From contig NZ_KB913013.1 in assembly GCF_000383955.1 (NCBI RefSeq), positions 5,687,744 through 5,751,743 of the forward strand: a stretch of 64,000 nucleotides of DNA. Reading direction: 5' to 3'. The DNA is from Rudanella lutea DSM 19387 (GTDB lineage Bacteria; Bacteroidota; Bacteroidia; Cytophagales; Spirosomataceae). The notes under the pieces are model-generated. The model did not search any database. It was not told the DNA's origin and saw only the letters and a program-made list of their open reading frames with translations. This document shows positions 1-9,109 of this stretch, in pieces; positions within the stretch are counted from its first letter, which is position 1, and every line of letters starts with the position of its first letter. The translations under genes and the position numbers were made by a program.

Positions 1-122
1 TCGCTACACTACCAGCACTATGATTTGATTCTTTACAAATTACACATGTAGGCGCGTAAACCGGAGTCGGATAACCGATAGAGTAGGCTTGCCCAACCCC
101 GGTCTAACTCGAACAAGGTGGT

Positions 123-150
123 AATTGGGCTGGCTAAAACCAGCCCAATT
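123..150. repeat. Perfect 11-bp inverted repeat upstream of the aldolase gene
   Basis: AATTGGGCTGG (123-133) pairs perfectly with CCAGCCCAATT (140-150) across the loop CTAAAA. It ends 28 bases before the chosen start of the aldolase at 179. There is no T-run, so it could be a tail-less terminator of a gene left of the window or a leader structure. The rest of bases 1-178 shows no convincing gene. Confidence 0.6.
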
Positions 151-178
151 CTGTATCTATGTATTCCAAAGCGCTCGC

Positions 179-943
179 ATGAAAGAGAACCCGATTAAAC
201 GCCGACTGAAGAATAACCAGCCTGTACTGGGCATTATCACGAATAGCACCGACCCGACCGTCGCCGAACTGTGTGGGTTTTCGGGGCTCGATTTTTACAT
301 GATTGACGGGGAACATAGCCCCGTCACTACGGCTCAGGTGCAGGACATTGTGCGGGCTTGTGAAACAAGTGGCATCACCGCCCTCGCCCGGGTTCGTTCC
401 AACGATCCGAAGCTTATTTTGCAGTATCTGGATGCTGGCGTGATGGGCGTCATGATCCCCGGTATCAAAACGGTTGCCGACCTCGAAAACATGGTACGGG
501 CTGTGAAATACCCCCCGCTGGGCGACCGTGGTCTGGGGCCGGTGCGGGCGGCTGAGTATTTGCAGGGGACCATGGGGCAGGGCGAATATGTGGGGTTTGC
601 CAATGAGCAGACGCTGGTGCTGCCCCAACTCGAAGACAAAGAAGCCGTAGAAAATCTCGACGCCATGCTGACCGTCGAAGGGGTCGATGGGTTTGTGATC
701 AGCCCCCGCGACCTTGCCATGAGTATGGGGTATTACGACGGCCCTGGGCACGATGAGGTGAAGAAGACCATTGGTGCCGTTGTTGAAAAAATCAAGGGTG
801 CGGGTTTGGTTGTGGGTACCACAGCCGCCAGTGGCGATCAGGCAAAAGCCCTCATCGATCGGGGTGTGCTGTTTTGCCTGAACTCATTCGCGGGCCTGCT
901 TAAGACCGCAGCAACCGATTTTATGAAAGGTCGGGGCGAATAA
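179..943 (+). CDS. HpcH/HpaI-family aldolase (2-keto-3-deoxy sugar acid type)
   Basis: 254 residues. This family of class II, metal-dependent aldolases makes or cleaves 2-keto-3-deoxy acids into pyruvate plus an aldehyde; relatives are GarL and HpaI. Visible marks are the early IDGEHSP segment (family metal/substrate region), the GVMIPGI strand and a late GFVISPRDLAMSMG segment of the TIM barrel. An in-frame extension to 125 exists, but ATG 179 gives the natural family N terminus and avoids the hairpin at 123-150. It lies 173 bp upstream of uxaC on the same strand, so a role in sugar-acid breakdown is inferred. The exact substrate cannot be read from sequence. Confidence 0.9.
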   Translation: MKENPIKRRLKNNQPVLGIITNSTDPTVAELCGFSGLDFYMIDGEHSPVTTAQVQDIVRACETSGITALARVRSNDPKLILQYLDAGVMGVMIPGIKTVADLENMVRAVKYPPLGDRGLGPVRAAEYLQGTMGQGEYVGFANEQTLVLPQLEDKEAVENLDAMLTVEGVDGFVISPRDLAMSMGYYDGPGHDEVKKTIGAVVEKIKGAGLVVGTTAASGDQAKALIDRGVLFCLNSFAGLLKTAATDFMKGRGE

Positions 944-1116
944 ATGGCCCTTGCTACCGGCGAATTCTTACCGGCTAAACCCTTTTTTAATGGCAGAAAA
1001 ACGGATTCATTCCTTACCCGAAGGGTATAGGTTTTGACCCGTTGTCTTTACTTTTGAAACCTGACTCGTAGCTTATCAGATCATCAGGCACGATCGAAAG
1101 CCGGGGTGACTTTCCG

Positions 1117-2553
1117 ATGAAAACATTTATTACCGACGATTTCCTGCTTAAGACCGAGACGGCCCGGCGGCTATACCACGAGTACGCGGCCCCGATGCCT
1201 ATCATCGATTACCACAATCACCTGCCGCCCGCGCAGGTAGCCAACGACCATCAGTTTGAGAATATCACCCAGGTATGGCTCTACGGCGATCATTACAAGT
1301 GGCGGGCAATGCGTACCAACGGTATTCCCGAACGGTATGCAACGGGTGATGCGAGCGATTACGAAAAGTTTGCCAAGTGGGCCGAAACGGTGCCTTACAC
1401 CGCCCGGAATCCCCTGTACCATTGGACCCACCTCGAGCTGCTGCGGTACTTTGACATTGACGAACTGCTAACGCCCGAAACGGCCCGCTCTATTTACGAT
1501 CAGTGCTCCGAAAAGGTGCGGTCGCCGGAATTCAGTGCCCGCAATCTGTTGCGCAAAATGAATGTTGAAGTGGTAGCCACTACCGACGACCCCACCGACT
1601 CCCTGGCCGACCATGCCCGGTATGCCGCCGAAGGGGCTGATTTGCTGATGGTGCCTACTTTCCGGCCCGACAAGGCCATGATGCCGTTTGATACCGTTGC
1701 GTTTGGGCAGTACGTCGAGCGGCTGGCTACGGTTTCGGGGATTGCCATTACCGAGTTTAGTGAGTTCCTTAAAGCGCTCGAAGCACGTTGCGACTTTTTT
1801 GCCAGCTTGGGTTGTCGGGCGTCTGACCACGGTCTGGAGCAGGTTTGGGCCGAGCCCTGCACCGAATGGGAAGCAGCCGCGCTCTTTGGCCGGTTGCTCG
1901 AAGGCGAAACCCTGTCGACTGCCGAAGTGCGTCAGTTTGGCTCGTTTATGCTGGTTTGGTTTGGGCAGCAGGATCACAGTCGTGGTTGGGTACAGCAGTA
2001 TCACCTCGGTGCCCTGCGCAACAACAACAGCCGTTTGCTTAAGAAATTAGGCCCCGACACGGGCTGGGATAGCATCGGTGATTTCAATCAGGCTCAACCC
2101 CTGTCGCGTCTGCTTGACCGGCTCGATAGCAACGATCAACTCGCCCGCACAATTCTGTACAACCTGAATCCGGCCGATAATGAGCTGATGGCCACCATGA
2201 TTGGGAATTTCCAGGACGGAACCGTGCCGGGCAAATTGCAGTTTGGTTCGGGTTGGTGGTTCCTCGATCAGAAAGATGGCATGGAAAAGCAGATCAACGC
2301 CCTCTCGAACATGGGTCTGTTGAGCCGGTTTGTAGGTATGCTGACCGATTCGCGGAGCTTCCTGAGTTTCCCCCGGCACGAATATTTCCGGCGCATTTTG
2401 TGCAACATGCTCGGGCAGGATGTCGAAAATGGCGAACTCCCCAACGATGTTGCCTGGCTCGGTAAAATGGTTCAGGATATATGCTATAACAATGCTCGCG
2501 ACTACTTCCAGTTTGCGGGCACCTCTCAGCCTGCTGCTGCGGGCGTCCAGTAA
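1117..2553 (+). CDS. uxaC: Glucuronate (uronate) isomerase UxaC
   Basis: 478 residues, the usual family length. UxaC converts D-glucuronate to D-fructuronate and D-galacturonate to D-tagaturonate in the cytoplasm. It is an amidohydrolase-fold enzyme; the metal-binding HxH is seen as His33 and His35 in DYHNHLPP, followed by typical WLYGDHYKWRAMR and TDDPTDSL segments. The C-terminal segment SFLSFPRHEYFRRILCNMLG is also characteristic. ATG 1117 matches the family start. It is followed 76 bp later by eda, so the two are probably co-transcribed. The dehydrogenase, dehydratase and kinase steps between UxaC and Eda are not in the window. Confidence 0.97.
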   Translation: MKTFITDDFLLKTETARRLYHEYAAPMPIIDYHNHLPPAQVANDHQFENITQVWLYGDHYKWRAMRTNGIPERYATGDASDYEKFAKWAETVPYTARNPLYHWTHLELLRYFDIDELLTPETARSIYDQCSEKVRSPEFSARNLLRKMNVEVVATTDDPTDSLADHARYAAEGADLLMVPTFRPDKAMMPFDTVAFGQYVERLATVSGIAITEFSEFLKALEARCDFFASLGCRASDHGLEQVWAEPCTEWEAAALFGRLLEGETLSTAEVRQFGSFMLVWFGQQDHSRGWVQQYHLGALRNNNSRLLKKLGPDTGWDSIGDFNQAQPLSRLLDRLDSNDQLARTILYNLNPADNELMATMIGNFQDGTVPGKLQFGSGWWFLDQKDGMEKQINALSNMGLLSRFVGMLTDSRSFLSFPRHEYFRRILCNMLGQDVENGELPNDVAWLGKMVQDICYNNARDYFQFAGTSQPAAAGVQ

Positions 2554-2585
2554 TGGCTCAACAGAGCCCATTCTCCCGCCAGTAA

Positions 2586-2612
2586 CCTCCCCGCGTCTTC
2601 GGGCCGGGGAGG
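2586..2612 (+). repeat. Hairpin in the uxaC-eda spacer
   Basis: CCTCCCCG (2586-2593) pairs with CGGGGAGG (2605-2612) in the 76-bp gap between the uxaC stop and the eda start. No T-run follows, so it is more likely an intercistronic processing or stability element than a terminator. Confidence 0.5.
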
Positions 2613-2629
2613 AAACGGTGGCTTTGCAC

Positions 2630-3286
2630 ATGATGACAACAACCGAGCAACTTCTTCAGGCGGGTATTGTACCCGTTTTTTCGCATCCCGATGCCGAAAC
2701 CAGCGTCGCTGTAGTGGCGGCCAGTTATGCAGGCGGAATCCGCGTGTTTGAGTACACCAACCGAAATGCTTCGGCGCTTGATAACTTCCGACGACTGGTC
2801 GATGCGAAAGCTGGACAGTTTCCTCAAATGCTGCTGGGTATCGGAACCATCTGGGAGTCGGCGCAGGCCCACGCGTTTATCGATGCAGGGGCTACGTTTG
2901 TGGTGAGCCCGGTGATGAACCCAGCCGTAGGTGCTGTTTGTCAGGAACGCAACATCCCCTGGATTCCGGGCTGTATGACGCTCACAGAAGTGTACCAGGC
3001 CCAGAAAGCGGGCGCTACGTTTATCAAAGTGTTTCCCGGCGAAGTAGTTGGTCCAGCGTTTGTACGTTCGGTAAAGAGTGTACTGCCCGACGTGCAGCTG
3101 ATGATTACCGGGGGGGTAGAGCCTACCGAGGCCAGTTTGTCTGCCTGGTTTGGGGCCGGGGCAACGGCTGTTGGTATGGGATCACAATTGTTCAACAAGC
3201 AGGCTGTAGCCCAGAAAGACGGGCGAGTAATTGAGGCTGCTGTGGCCAATGCGATGCAGGTTTACCAACAGGTGAAAGCGCGCTAA
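2630..3286 (+). CDS. eda: KDPG/KHG aldolase (Eda)
   Basis: 218 residues. It cleaves 2-keto-3-deoxy-6-phosphogluconate to pyruvate and glyceraldehyde 3-phosphate, the last step of hexuronate and Entner-Doudoroff breakdown. Visible are the GIVPVF start of the barrel, the RVFEYTNRN strand (E of the family E-x-T motif), VVSPVMN, and the Schiff-base lysine in TFIKVFPGEVVG. The open frame continues upstream to 2420 inside uxaC, but that part matches no aldolase. ATG 2630, with another ATG right after it, gives the normal length. It follows uxaC on the same strand and ends 34 bp before a strong terminator. Confidence 0.95.
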   Translation: MMTTTEQLLQAGIVPVFSHPDAETSVAVVAASYAGGIRVFEYTNRNASALDNFRRLVDAKAGQFPQMLLGIGTIWESAQAHAFIDAGATFVVSPVMNPAVGAVCQERNIPWIPGCMTLTEVYQAQKAGATFIKVFPGEVVGPAFVRSVKSVLPDVQLMITGGVEPTEASLSAWFGAGATAVGMGSQLFNKQAVAQKDGRVIEAAVANAMQVYQQVKAR

Positions 3287-3320
3287 AGGACGGGCTGCGA
3301 GAAGCCTTTCAATCATTCAG

Positions 3321-3371
3321 GCGTATAGCCGGTTACCGAATCCTCATCGGTAGCTGGCCATACGCTTTTTT
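3321..3371 (+). terminator. Rho-independent terminator after eda
   Basis: A 19-bp stem with a few G-U or mismatched positions, GCGTATAGCCGGTTACCGA (3321-3339) against the segment ending at 3365, has a short loop and is followed by six T. It closes the uxaC-eda transcript. Confidence 0.85.
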
Positions 3372-3952
3372 GGTTGATAAACCTGCTTTGGCGTGTGCTA
3401 AAACGGGTTTTGGGCAGGAGGGCTGGGCGTGACAAGCAAAAGTCGGTGCTTTCGGAATGGTTGACTGAATCCGTTTAATCAAAAAATAAAATTTACTTGC
3501 CTGTGCGTAGCTCTTTCTGGTTTTTAGTTGTGCGGTTATATTCAGTTAAATAGCATCTGAAAAAGATGCTTTCTGGCGGCTTAGGGCCAGAAAATATTAG
3601 TTATGGATAACAGAAAATCTGCATCCGTGCTTTAGATTTGGCCCGAATTCGCAGTGGAAGAGATTATAGGCACAGATTTTGTCCGCTCAGACCATGAACT
3701 GGAAAGATATTTTTCTCGGCCAGTATGGATAAAATGAGTTTACGGCACAAATTTGCGTGTCAAATGGTCTAAAACGCTGTCAATTAGTTGGTTGGTGGGT
3801 GCGTCGCAGCCGGGTTTACAGAAGATTGGCCAGGGTTTCTGAACGGTGCTGATGGTCGAAAACATGAAAACTTTGTTGGCCACTGGCTAAACTTTTTGGA
3901 ATAGTGACGTATAGTTGTAAGTTTCGTCTGAGAATGACAAAATCGGATTACC
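3372..3952. other. 581-bp non-coding stretch upstream of the outer-membrane protein gene
   Basis: No open frame with protein-like composition and no RNA gene was recognised. A TAGATTTG at 3633-3640 matches the Bacteroidota -7 box but lacks a well-placed upstream TTG. TATAGTTG near 3910 is a weaker candidate close to the 3953 start. The stretch is AT-richer than its neighbours and may hold the long leader and regulation of the 3953 gene. Confidence 0.4.
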
Positions 3953-5905
3953 ATGATCAAACTTATCCCCCCTGCGCTTAATCATCGATTTAAGCGTCGA
4001 GCGATGTTATCTTGTACCATTGGAGGTGCGTTGTCGGCAAGCCTAATGCTCAGCCCGACGGTGGCCAACGCGCAACAGTCTGCCGATACGCTCCGTCGAA
4101 ATGAGCAAGGTGACAAATGTACGCCCAAAGAAAACATCTACCGCCTGGGCCGTGGCGTGTACACCGATACGTTGCGCCGGGCTGACTTCCGGGCGCGTGC
4201 CAGCGACGTTGCCGAGCTGGACGATTGTGACACAACACTGCAAACGTTCGTATTGGTACGGCGGCCCTCGCCATGGCGGGTTGGGGCTTACGTAGGACCT
4301 AACTTCGCGTATTGCGGAACCTGGGACGCTACGTTTGGCAACAACCGTCGTGACAACACGTTGTACAACGGTACCGGTTTCAATATCACCCTCAACACCG
4401 ACTATTTCCTGAGCCGTCCTGAGCGCCGGCTGCGGTTTGGTATCGGTGCTGCGTTTGGTTATCAGAACTACCGGACCCGGCGCGACTACATCGACTTCCT
4501 GCGTACGCGGGCGTCGCAATTAGGGATTCCGAATACGGCCGAAGTGCAAATCCGTCAACGCTCATCTGAAGACTTCTTCTTCACGTTGGGTCCTGTTTTG
4601 CAGTGGACGTTTGCCCGGAGCCGCCGGAACCCGTCTTGCACGTCGTTCCTCGAACTGTCACCGAAAATTGGTATCTATCGCACGGAGGCTGCCTTGCTGG
4701 CAGCTTCGGTACCGAGCCTGAACGACCGGCTGGTTCGGATGGTATCGCCAAGCAACCGCCTGAACCACTTCGGTGGTAACCTGTCGTTGGGCGTATTTTT
4801 CCCCCTGCGTAATACATGGCACGTGGGTGTGCAGGCACAGGGCTTTTACACCGGTCTGAACTACTTTATCGTGGATGGGGTAGCTGATCAATTGCTCTCG
4901 TACTACCGGAAACATGGTGGTTTCAATGCCGGTCTAGCCGTTCGCAAAGGCTTCCAGCAGAAGAAGCTCATCCCGAAAGCACCGGTATCTTGCCCAACCT
5001 GCGACTCAGTTCCTGTCGTGACGGTACGCTTTGCTAATCAGACTCCGCTGGGTGGTCTGTCGTATGTAGGCGACAGCACGGCTGCTAATTCACTGCCGAG
5101 CATCAGCTGGAGAAGCCGTACGGTAAACCCGAAAAACGAAACCTTTACGGCTCGTTTGTACTACCGTCCGGATTCAGTAGCTGCTGGCTCACCTGCTTCC
5201 GATCAGATCATTGCTGAGGTAGTAAATACCACCGACACCACACTGGCTTTCCCCTCTACGTACGTAGACGAGGCTGGTCGCGCCCGTCGTGGTTTCTACT
5301 ACGTAACGGTTCACAACCGGCAAACGGCCAAGTGCGGTACATGTATGAGCGAAGTAGCTACGACAAGCTTTGCCTTGTTGAAGCCAAACTTCACGCCACA
5401 GGCACCGTGCGAGTTCCGTCACAAACTGGAGCGCCTGGAGGTGTTCTACCGCAATCCATACACGCGTGACATCGCCAGCGTTTGTTACTGTAACGGTGAG
5501 GTTATCTCGGTTGGTGAGAAAACGACGCGTCTGCGCTTCAGCGGCCTGAACCGCCGTCTGGCTATCGATCCGTACACCTTCGATTCTACCGCCCTTGTGC
5601 TGAACTTCTCACAACTGCCTGGCCCGCTGGCACAGCAGCTGCAGGAAGAGAAGCGTAAGATCGAGTCAGGTCAGGGTATCCGTTACAAAGGCCGTCGTGT
5701 ACGTCCGCAGGTACAGTACTTCCGCGCTGTGTTCTCGGCTGAGCAACTGCCATGCAACGGTCAGGAAGGTCGCCCAGTGGGTAGCTTCAACGTAATCGTG
5801 AGCGACAACACGTACTCGATTACTGATCTGAAGCCACTCAGCCCTGAGCAGTATCAGAAACTGACGGCACCCGCTGCTCCACAGCCAAGCCGTCGCCGTC
5901 GGTAA
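3953..5905 (+). CDS. Putative outer-membrane beta-barrel protein, function unknown
   Basis: 650 residues. A long basic N terminus is followed by a hydrophobic stretch and an ANA cleavage site near residue 40, so it is predicted to be exported. Residues about 105-340 alternate aromatic and polar residues with short turns (WRVGAYVGPNFAYCG, RLRFGIGAAFGYQNY, HVGVQAQGFYTGLNYF), as expected of beta-barrel strands. Residues about 350-620 have a different, Cys-containing composition, with CPTC and CGTC pairs, that looks like one or two beta-sandwich domains. The C terminus PSRRRR is strongly basic, odd for a barrel end. I recognise no family. It is monocistronic, with a terminator right behind it. 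Confidence 0.6.
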   Translation: MIKLIPPALNHRFKRRAMLSCTIGGALSASLMLSPTVANAQQSADTLRRNEQGDKCTPKENIYRLGRGVYTDTLRRADFRARASDVAELDDCDTTLQTFVLVRRPSPWRVGAYVGPNFAYCGTWDATFGNNRRDNTLYNGTGFNITLNTDYFLSRPERRLRFGIGAAFGYQNYRTRRDYIDFLRTRASQLGIPNTAEVQIRQRSSEDFFFTLGPVLQWTFARSRRNPSCTSFLELSPKIGIYRTEAALLAASVPSLNDRLVRMVSPSNRLNHFGGNLSLGVFFPLRNTWHVGVQAQGFYTGLNYFIVDGVADQLLSYYRKHGGFNAGLAVRKGFQQKKLIPKAPVSCPTCDSVPVVTVRFANQTPLGGLSYVGDSTAANSLPSISWRSRTVNPKNETFTARLYYRPDSVAAGSPASDQIIAEVVNTTDTTLAFPSTYVDEAGRARRGFYYVTVHNRQTAKCGTCMSEVATTSFALLKPNFTPQAPCEFRHKLERLEVFYRNPYTRDIASVCYCNGEVISVGEKTTRLRFSGLNRRLAIDPYTFDSTALVLNFSQLPGPLAQQLQEEKRKIESGQGIRYKGRRVRPQVQYFRAVFSAEQLPCNGQEGRPVGSFNVIVSDNTYSITDLKPLSPEQYQKLTAPAAPQPSRRRR

Positions 5906-5930
5906 TTAACCGATAGGTCGATTTAGTACA

Positions 5931-5961
5931 AGGCCCGCTCAACCTGAGCGGGCCTTTTTTT
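5931..5961 (+). terminator. Rho-independent terminator
   Basis: Perfect 10-bp stem AGGCCCGCTC (5931-5940) with GAGCGGGCCT (5946-5955), loop AACCT, followed by a T-run. It terminates the 3953 gene. Confidence 0.92.
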
Positions 5962-6060
5962 ATACCTGTTCCAACGCTTTTGTTTATTCCAGAGTCATGG
6001 AAAAAACGGGTTTGGCATAAGCGTTGCGAGCGCTAAGCCGAAACCTAAAGCGTACCTTTT

Positions 6061-6444
6061 ATGAAGCACTTTTTCATGACCATGCTGGCGGTAGGGGCAA
6101 CAAGCTGCCAGTCAGATGAGCTTTCGGCGCTCCGGCTTGTTGATCAGCCGGGGTTTTTAGAAGTAGCCGTGTGTAGCCGGGGCTGCTACCAGTATTTTTT
6201 GAGCGTTTCTCGCCCTAATACGGCCGAACGCTGGTTCCCGGTCAACCTGGATAAAGAATTGCAACAGGCCGCGCTGGATTACGCCATTGCGAATCAGGTG
6301 ACGACGGATAACCGGTTGCCGGTTGTTTTCACCGGTACGTTACTGACCGATTCGACCACCATAAAAACAGCCGGGGCCGACGATGTGCCAGTCCCGGCCT
6401 TCAAAGCCCGAAATATTGAGTTAACCGGTATTCGGAAGCGTTAA
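6061..6444 (+). CDS. Small putative lipoprotein, unknown function
   Basis: 127 residues. The N terminus MKHFFMTMLAVGATSC resembles a short signal with Cys16 as a possible lipid-attachment site, although the residue three before the Cys is Ala rather than Leu. The remainder (VAVCSRGCYQYFLSV and a predicted beta-rich body ending GIRKR) matches no family I know. It stands alone between a terminator at 5931-5961 and a convergent transglutaminase-like gene. The start at 6061 is the only plausible ATG. The coding call rests on codon pattern, length and the signal-like N terminus. Confidence 0.6.
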   Translation: MKHFFMTMLAVGATSCQSDELSALRLVDQPGFLEVAVCSRGCYQYFLSVSRPNTAERWFPVNLDKELQQAALDYAIANQVTTDNRLPVVFTGTLLTDSTTIKTAGADDVPVPAFKARNIELTGIRKR

Positions 6445-6500
6445 AAGCTGTTTGCGTCAATCACCTTGGCTGCTGCTCAAATCGCTAATGCAAACAGCTT
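6445..6500. terminator. Hairpin between convergent genes
   Basis: AAGCTGTTTGC (6445-6455) pairs perfectly with GCAAACAGCTT (6490-6500) over a 34-nt loop, exactly filling the gap between the stops of the convergent genes at 6444 and 6502. T-rich tails are weak, so bidirectional termination is inferred from position. Confidence 0.5.
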
Positions 6501-6501
6501 C

Positions 6502-7539
6502 TTAACCTTTTACCACCGAAAACGACCCGATGGCTTCGTACTGCTGATACCGGCCACCCGGTTCGGCTTTCGGTTTAGCAAATACAAACAGGGTAGAGGT
6601 GCCCCGCTGGGGTACGCGTACCGTGAGGGTATAGGTGTCGCCGTTACGTTGTAGGGTAGAGGGCACCGTCTGTACGGAGTTATACCCCGGCCGGGCTAGT
6701 GAACAGATAATTTTTACATCTTCCGGATTCCGAAACGTAATGGTAGCTACGTCGTTGGTTCGTATAAGCCCGTTTTGTGGAAACCGGCTATCGAATCCCA
6801 TCCGAAAGTAGGCGTCGTAGAGCTTGGGGAACCGGTCGAAAGCGGCTTTGCTGACGGGCGGGTTGAGTAGCTGCCAACGCGAGTCGGCAGGCAGGTGCTG
6901 AGCGACAAACGCCTGTGGGTCGGTCAGGAAATAGTGATCGTTTGGCCGACCGTTTTTGCCGGTTGTAATCGCCCACGTAATATCCACCAGATACCAGTCG
7001 CCATCGAGTTTTACGGCATTCCATTCGTGATCTACGGGGCCGGTGGGCTGACCGGCCGTACCGTCGTCGGTGCGTGAGTATCCTTTTACATTAGCCACAT
7101 CGACCCCCGCCCGGTTGAGCAGGTGTTTGTACAACAGCGAAAAGCCCGTACAAACCGCCCGGCGCGATTTGAGTACCCGGTTGGCGTACTCAACTTCCGA
7201 AAAATACGTGCCGTTACCATACGCATTCATATCGTACCGTACGTGCGATAAAATCCAGGCGTATATTGATCGGGCTTTGGCCAGATCCGACCGGGCAGGT
7301 GCCGTCAGGTGCTTGGCCAGCGTGGTCAGGTCGCGGGATTGGCTTTCGGGCGTACGACGCGCATAATTGTCGATAGCACTATAATTGGCGTCGGGCGCGT
7401 AGGCCAGCAATGGATTGGCGGTGGTTTCCCAGCTTACAAGGTTGGTTGAGCGGGCTGGGGCAGTGGGGGCGGCAACAAATCCGCTGCCGGTGAGTAGCAT
7501 TAGGGTGGCCAGCGAAAGGCCTAATGTGTAGTTTCGCAT
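6502..7539 (-). CDS. Exported transglutaminase-like protein
   Basis: 345 residues with a signal peptide (hydrophobic residues 6-24). A transglutaminase-like fold spans about residues 85-195: the catalytic Cys130 in RRAVCTGFS, His171 in DHEWNAV and Asp186 in YLVDITWA form the expected triad. The C-terminal part is beta-rich and unassigned. Such proteins may be peptidases or cross-linking enzymes of the envelope; the substrate is unknown. The gene diverges from the PPC-domain gene with only 32 bp between starts. It is a paralogue of the gene at 8084-9073, with the same order of catalytic motifs and the same WNAVxLDGxW signature. Confidence 0.85.
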   Translation of the reverse strand: MRNYTLGLSLATLMLLTGSGFVAAPTAPARSTNLVSWETTANPLLAYAPDANYSAIDNYARRTPESQSRDLTTLAKHLTAPARSDLAKARSIYAWILSHVRYDMNAYGNGTYFSEVEYANRVLKSRRAVCTGFSLLYKHLLNRAGVDVANVKGYSRTDDGTAGQPTGPVDHEWNAVKLDGDWYLVDITWAITTGKNGRPNDHYFLTDPQAFVAQHLPADSRWQLLNPPVSKAAFDRFPKLYDAYFRMGFDSRFPQNGLIRTNDVATITFRNPEDVKIICSLARPGYNSVQTVPSTLQRNGDTYTLTVRVPQRGTSTLFVFAKPKAEPGGRYQQYEAIGSFSVVKG

Positions 7540-7571
7540 TCCTCAATCAGTTTCACATAGGCATAACTTTC

Positions 7572-8075
7572 ATGCGGGCCTTATTATTGCTCATTACCCT
7601 ACTCAGTTTACCGATTATGGCTTACAGTCAGTCTTCGCCCGTTCCCGTCATGGCATCGGATATGAAAACCCTCTCCTTTCGGCTACGGCCGGGCCAGGAT
7701 CTGAAAGAAGAATTAGATAAACTGGTGCAGCAAGAAGGTATCGAAGCGGGCGCGGTTCTGACCTGCGTCGGAAGTCTGACCGACCTTACACTGCGACTGG
7801 CTAACCAGGAAGGCCCGAGCCGATGGCAGGGGCATTTCGAGATTGTATCGCTGGTGGGTACGCTTTCAACCAGTGGGAGTCATCTGCACCTGTCGGTTTC
7901 CGACTCTACCGGGCGTACCCTGGGCGGACATTTGATGGCTGGCTGTAAAATATATACAACGGCCGAGACGGTGGTAGGCGTACTGACCGATGTTGGGTAC
8001 ACCCGCGAGCCTGACCCAACATTTGGGTACCGGGAGCTGGTTGTCCGGAAAAAAGCTAAGGCCCGGAAAAAATAA
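7572..8075 (+). CDS. Exported PPC/DUF296-domain protein
   Basis: 167 residues from ATG 7572, which begins a clean signal peptide (MRALLLLITLLSLPIMAYSQ). An in-frame start at 7524 would overlap the divergent gene and hide the signal, so it was not used. The body is a PPC (plant and prokaryote conserved, DUF296, PD1-like) domain: LRPGQDLKEEL, GAVLTCVGSLTDLTLR, the histidines of SHLHLSVSD and the GGHLMAGC segment. In plants this domain sits with AT-hooks; bacterial stand-alone forms have unclear roles and may bind metal. A signal peptide argues against DNA binding here. The stop is 8 bp before the next gene, so they form an operon. Confidence 0.85.
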   Translation: MRALLLLITLLSLPIMAYSQSSPVPVMASDMKTLSFRLRPGQDLKEELDKLVQQEGIEAGAVLTCVGSLTDLTLRLANQEGPSRWQGHFEIVSLVGTLSTSGSHLHLSVSDSTGRTLGGHLMAGCKIYTTAETVVGVLTDVGYTREPDPTFGYRELVVRKKAKARKK

Positions 8076-8083
8076 ACCAGCGA

Positions 8084-9073
8084 ATGAAACCGGCGGTAGC
8101 GAATGACATACGGAGAAGCAAGCCGACAGCCGCTTTACGGGGGTGTTTTGGCATGCTGGTGGCTTTGGGTGTCGCTATGGCAGGATATGGCCAGGTTTCA
8201 AAACAGGTAACAACCCCTGAGCCACCGTCCGATTTGGCGGAGTTGGTGCAGGGCATCACCGCCGGTGCTGCTACCGATTCGGCCAAAGCAAGAGCTTTGT
8301 TTGTATGGGTAGCTACCCATATTCGGTACGACGCACCCAAAGCGGCCGAGTTTCGGGTTAGCTACGGTAGTCGGCCTATCGATACGCTGGCGGCTGCCCG
8401 GCAGGTTTTGCAGGCTCGTAAAGGCGTTTGTACCGATTACTCACTTTTACTGTATCAGTTGTACCGGCAGGCTGGTTTGCGGACTCGAATCATCAGCGGG
8501 TACGCCAAAGGGCAGTTCGAACAGGCCGGAACTCCCATTCAGTCCATTAATCATCAATGGAACGCCGTTTGGCTCGACGGGCGCTGGCGTATGCTCGATC
8601 CGACCTGGGCCAGTACCAACGGGGGGAGCCGCCCGGCCAATATGCATTATTTTCTGACCCACCCCGAGTGGTTTGGGGGTGATCATTTCGCCCATGACCC
8701 GGCCGATAGGCTGACCGGCCCTGTTTCGACCAAGGCCCAATTTGACGCGTTGCCGCGGGTGTACAGTTCGTTTTTTGGGCTGGGTTTTGGTCCCGATATT
8801 CCCCGGCAGGGGTTGTTCCAGATCCGGCGCAAACTCAAACTGGTGCTGCAAAACCGGGCTGATATGGAGTTTCAGGTGTTGGCGCACCGGTTTGGCAACC
8901 CTCAGAAAGAACAGGCGTTTTACGGGCGGGCGTTCCGCACCCCAACCGGCTACGAACTGCCGATGGTGGTGTATCGGCCCGGCCCATACTCCGTGCATGT
9001 ACTGAGCCGACCCAAAGGCAATCCAGACGATTTTAAACTCATTCTGACATGCACGGTTGTGAGCAGTCAGTAA
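8084..9073 (+). CDS. Exported transglutaminase-like protein (paralogue of the 6502 gene)
   Basis: 329 residues; N-terminal hydrophobic segment about residues 22-36 ending AGYGQ, probably a signal peptide. Transglutaminase-like triad: Cys116 in RKGVCTDYS, His157 in NHQWNAV, Asp172 in MLDPTWAS. Domain order and spacing mirror the product of 6502-7539, including the HYFLTHPEWF motif matching HYFLTDPQAF there. It follows the PPC-domain gene by 8 bp. Location is probably periplasmic or surface. The biochemical role is not deducible; cysteine protease or peptide cross-linking activity are both possible. Confidence 0.85.
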   Translation: MKPAVANDIRRSKPTAALRGCFGMLVALGVAMAGYGQVSKQVTTPEPPSDLAELVQGITAGAATDSAKARALFVWVATHIRYDAPKAAEFRVSYGSRPIDTLAAARQVLQARKGVCTDYSLLLYQLYRQAGLRTRIISGYAKGQFEQAGTPIQSINHQWNAVWLDGRWRMLDPTWASTNGGSRPANMHYFLTHPEWFGGDHFAHDPADRLTGPVSTKAQFDALPRVYSSFFGLGFGPDIPRQGLFQIRRKLKLVLQNRADMEFQVLAHRFGNPQKEQAFYGRAFRTPTGYELPMVVYRPGPYSVHVLSRPKGNPDDFKLILTCTVVSSQ

Positions 9074-9109
9074 AACGTTGTCGAGAGCTGGACCGGCGCG
9101 AACAAAGTC

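Noticed and set aside
1..178. tRNA or riboswitch at the left edge
   Set aside because: No cloverleaf or known aptamer pattern could be drawn; only the hairpin at 123-150 is convincing.
3633..3640. TAGATTTG as promoter of the 3953 gene
   Set aside because: Good -7 box but no upstream TTG at suitable distance and more than 300 bp from the start; kept as a remark only.
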